Shown here piece by piece: positions 13,829 through 15,575 of a DNA stretch of 15,575 nt. A program made the translations under genes and the position numbers. The stretch comes from PWVB01 sp964530185. GTDB taxonomy: Bacteria > Chloroflexota > Anaerolineae > B4-G1 > SLSP01. The notes under the pieces are model-generated. The model worked only from the letters and a program-made list of their open reading frames with translations. It had not been told where the DNA came from and did not search any database. How positions within the stretch are numbered: position 1 is the stretch's first letter; every line of letters starts with the position of its first letter. Where the stretch lies: assembly GCA_964530185.1 (NCBI GenBank), contig CAZHBB010000069.1, forward strand, positions 1 through 15,575. Reading direction: 5' to 3'.

Positions 13829-14832
13829 CGTCGACCTCCCGTCCGGCCTCGCCCTCCCCGCCGTCCACGTTTTTTCTCTCCCGTCGGGTGCTGTACTGTG
13901 CCGATCTTCTGACCCGTGATCTGCAAGAAGACGTCCTCCAGGCTGGGCCCCAAGGTGGTCAGGCTGACCACCCGCAGCTGGTGTGCTCGAGCATAGTCAA
14001 TGATCTGAGGCAGCAACGCTGAGGGGTCCTCAGTGTACAGCCGCCATTTGTCCCCCATCTTAACGGCGGTGGTGACACCTCGCAGTGCGCCCAACGCCTG
14101 GCCGTGGGCCTGCCCGTCGGGCTCCAGGGCTACCTCGACCGACTGCACCTGTCGGAACGCCGCTTTGAGTCTTTCTGGTGTGTCGATGGCAGCGATCTGG
14201 CCGTGGTCGATAATGGCGACCCGATCGCAGAGCTGGTTGGCCTCCTCAATCTGGTGCGTGGTCAGGAAGATGGTTGTGCCCTCGGCGTTCAGGCGACGCA
14301 CCAGGCCACGGATGGCGCGGGTGCTCTGGGCGTCCAGACCGGTGGCCGGCTCGTCCAGGAAAAGGATCGTAGGCTTGTGGATGATGGCCATGGCGATGCT
14401 CAGCCGACGCCGCATCCCCTTGGAGAAGTTTTCGACCTTCACGTCGCGCTTCTCCCATAAGCCGAAGGTCTCTAACAACTCCCGAGCCCGTGTCTCCCGG
14501 TCGGCGCGGCTTACGCGGTAGAGCCGCCCGGTGAACATCATGTTCTGCCAGGCGGTCAATTCGGTGTAGACGTTCGACTCCTCCGGCACCAGCCCCATCT
14601 GTCGCTTCACCGGATAGGCGTCGCGGGCTAGGTCATGGCCGTTGATGAGGATGCGGCCCTCGGTCGGCTCCAGTAGCGTGGTCAGCATGCGCTGGGTCGT
14701 GGTCTTGCCCGCCCCATTGGGTCCCAAGAAACCGAAGATCTCGCCTTGATGCACTTTGAAGGAGATGTGGTCCACGGCCAGCAGGTCGCCGTAATACTTT
14801 GTCAGGCTCTCTACCTCAATTGCCTTGGTCAT
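13825..14832 (-). CDS. ABC transporter ATP-binding protein, drug-export (DrrA-like) type
   Basis: A 335-residue cytoplasmic ATPase that powers the ABC-2 permease. It shows Walker A GPNGAGKT (37-44), a signature written FSKGMRRRLSIA (136-147) instead of LSGGQ, Walker B ILFLDEP (156-162) with E161, D-loop GLD, and switch His193 (TTHQIEEA). The Q-loop position reads GLVPEES (80-86), with Glu where Gln is usual. Residues ~230-310 form the extra C-terminal domain seen in this subgroup (ending LGPSLEDVFLQITG), and residues 320-335 are an Arg/Gly-rich tail. The start is taken at 14832 because AAAGGAG (complement of 14837-14843) precedes it and homology begins there; a longer frame to 14916 lies inside the MarR gene. 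The first 17 bases overlap the end of the MarR gene. Part of the tail's coding sequence doubles as the ribosome site of the permease. Confidence 0.92.
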   Translation of the reverse strand: MTKAIEVESLTKYYGDLLAVDHISFKVHQGEIFGFLGPNGAGKTTTQRMLTTLLEPTEGRILINGHDLARDAYPVKRQMGLVPEESNVYTELTAWQNMMFTGRLYRVSRADRETRARELLETFGLWEKRDVKVENFSKGMRRRLSIAMAIIHKPTILFLDEPATGLDAQSTRAIRGLVRRLNAEGTTIFLTTHQIEEANQLCDRVAIIDHGQIAAIDTPERLKAAFRQVQSVEVALEPDGQAHGQALGALRGVTTAVKMGDKWRLYTEDPSALLPQIIDYARAHQLRVVSLTTLGPSLEDVFLQITGQKIGTVQHPTGEKKRGRRGGRGRTGGRR

Positions 14833-15289
14833 CTTTCTCCTTTCGAGGTGTGGTTTCGGTTGCTTCGGCGGTTGCGATGGCACGCTCCAGCAGGGCGAGT
14901 AACATTGTGCGCTCATCGGGGGACAGGCCAGCGAGCAGGCGGCGTGTCTTTTCTCGACGGAAGGCCCATGCTCGCTCCTGCAATGCCTGACCCTGCGGGG
15001 TCAGGAAGAGCTGGAGTGCGCGTTTGTCCTGCGGGTCAGGTTGGCGTTTCAGCAATCCAGCCTTTTCCAGACGTCGGACGCTCACGCTGACGGTGGGCGC
15101 GGTCAACCCCAGCCCGTTCGCGATCTCCTGTACGCTGCATCCGGGGGCGGCTGCCAGCCAGTCCAACAGGGCAAGCTGTGGCATCGTGACGCCCGTGTCC
15201 TGCAAGGGATGCTGGGCAAAGGTTAGCTTGCGCAGGCGGTTGAGCAGATCCAGAAGCTGGTCTTCCGCCGATCCAGGTGTCTCGTTCAT
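14816..15289 (-). CDS. MarR-family transcriptional regulator
   Basis: A 157-residue winged-helix regulator, normal MarR length. Residues ~35-100 carry the DNA-binding domain: VTMPQLALLDWLA, the recognition region IANGLGLTAPTVSVSVRRLEKAG, and the wing with PDPQDKRALQLFLT, whose DKR fits the D-x-R signature of the family. The flanking N- and C-terminal helices (10-25 and ~100-142) would form the dimer interface. It is the first gene of the operon with the ABC ATPase and permease, so it is probably a local repressor relieved by the transported compound. The palindrome at 15319-15335 is its likely operator. The ribosome site before ATG 15289 is weak (AGGCAG). Codons near its end carry the ATPase ribosome site (AAAGGAG, read as Lys-Glu). 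Confidence 0.92.
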   Translation of the reverse strand: MNETPGSAEDQLLDLLNRLRKLTFAQHPLQDTGVTMPQLALLDWLAAAPGCSVQEIANGLGLTAPTVSVSVRRLEKAGLLKRQPDPQDKRALQLFLTPQGQALQERAWAFRREKTRRLLAGLSPDERTMLLALLERAIATAEATETTPRKEKDDQGN

Positions 15290-15318
15290 CGCTACTGCCT
15301 TTGTCCCATAGGTACTGT

Positions 15319-15335
15319 TTAGTTAGACGAACTAA
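15319..15335. promoter_or_regulatory. Probable MarR operator
   Basis: TTAGTT (15319-15324) and AACTAA (15330-15335) form a perfect inverted repeat with a 5-bp centre (AGACG). At 17 bp and AT-rich, it resembles operators described for MarR proteins. It touches the -10 box of the divergent MarR promoter and covers the predicted start site, so binding would block transcription. Confidence 0.65.
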
Positions 15336-15362
15336 TTTTATACCGGATCAGCGGTGTGTCAA
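15335..15362 (-). promoter_or_regulatory. Promoter of the MarR-ABC operon
   Basis: On the minus strand a perfect TTGACA (complement of 15357-15362) and TAAAAT (complement of 15335-15340, 5 of 6) are 16 bp apart. TATAAA two bases earlier is an alternative -10 at less favourable spacing. The predicted start near 15328 leaves a leader of about 40 nt before the MarR ATG. Confidence 0.65.
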
Positions 15363-15508
15363 AGGGTTGAGGTGTGAGTCCGGTGCACTAAGCGTTCCCC
15401 CTACGGTAGCCTCCTGTTCTAGAATGACCTATTTGGGTGTTGCTCCTCTTTGGTTGGGGTATAGACTTGTCCATCATAAATCACCTAGACACAGGAGGAG
15501 GTCGCTCC

Positions 15509-15575
15509 ATGAGACGCTTATGGATTCTCTTGAGTCTGCTGGTTCTTATCTCATTGGCTTGTAGTCTGACAGGAG
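15509..15575 (+). CDS. N-terminus of a lipoprotein, cut by the window end
   Basis: ATG 15509 follows a strong ribosome site (AGGAGGAGG, 15493-15501; 7 nt spacing). The 22 visible codons read a classic lipoprotein signal peptide: basic MRRLW, hydrophobic ILLSLLVLIS, then the lipobox SLAC with the Cys at residue 18, followed by SLTG. The mature part lies outside the window, so no function can be given. It is divergent from the MarR operon, with 219 bp between the two start codons. No convincing promoter of its own was found in 15363-15492, so its promoter is either weak or activator-dependent. Confidence 0.7.
   Translation, partial: MRRLWILLSLLVLISLACSLTG

Noticed and set aside
14833..14916. 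Longer N-terminus for the ABC ATPase.
   Set aside because: The extra 28 residues lie inside the MarR gene in another frame, have no homology to ABC proteins, and the ribosome site points to 14832.
15437..15480. TATAGA and CATAAA as -10 boxes for the truncated lipoprotein gene.
   Set aside because: No acceptable -35 lies at 16-18 bp from either, so I do not annotate a promoter.

Overview
The window looks like chromosomal DNA of a GC-rich bacterium, most likely a member of the Chloroflexota (Anaerolineae- or Caldilineae-like). This is an inference from gene content: a SARP/BTAD regulator with a long TPR array, a giant secreted protein with a FLPLVLR motif after its signal peptide, two lipoproteins, and a lipoprotein domain carrying the HTSHGSQ motif. 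I recall such proteins mainly from that phylum, and no rRNA or marker gene is present to test it.

Region 1 (1-9588, plus strand). A terminator for an upstream gene is followed by a near-consensus promoter and a 822-residue SARP-type regulator (winged helix, BTAD, TPRs, C-terminal HTH). Its 3' flank holds three direct repeats in 11-bp phase, 8 bp upstream of a -10-like hexamer, which is the geometry of SARP operators. They precede a 77-residue protein of unknown function and a 2117-residue secreted protein with fibronectin-III-like repeats. The simplest reading is a self-contained module: the regulator switches on the small protein and the giant surface or extracellular protein.

Region 2 (9589-11176, plus strand). 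A decayed fragment of a beta-class DNA methyltransferase and a hairpin lie in an otherwise empty gap. A good promoter then drives a small helical protein of unknown function and an aminoglycoside nucleotidyltransferase (ANT(3'')/AadA-like). The unit ends with long inverted repeats.

Region 3 (11177-13060, plus strand). A TTGACA/TAGAAT promoter with a palindrome at the predicted start site leads into an unusually long (~290 nt) leader rich in hairpins. It is followed by a lipoprotein that joins a CBM11/CIA30-like beta-sandwich to a domain of unknown function with HTSHGSQ and GHTDG motifs.

Region 4 (13061-15362, minus strand). A tightly coupled operon encodes a MarR-family regulator, an ABC ATPase and an ABC-2 permease. 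Both gene junctions overlap, and a perfect palindrome overlaps the -10 and start site of the operon promoter, as expected for MarR autorepression of a drug-export system. The operon converges on the lipoprotein gene with the two stop codons touching.

Region 5 (15363-15575, plus strand). A short divergent spacer precedes the first 22 codons of another lipoprotein, which runs off the window.
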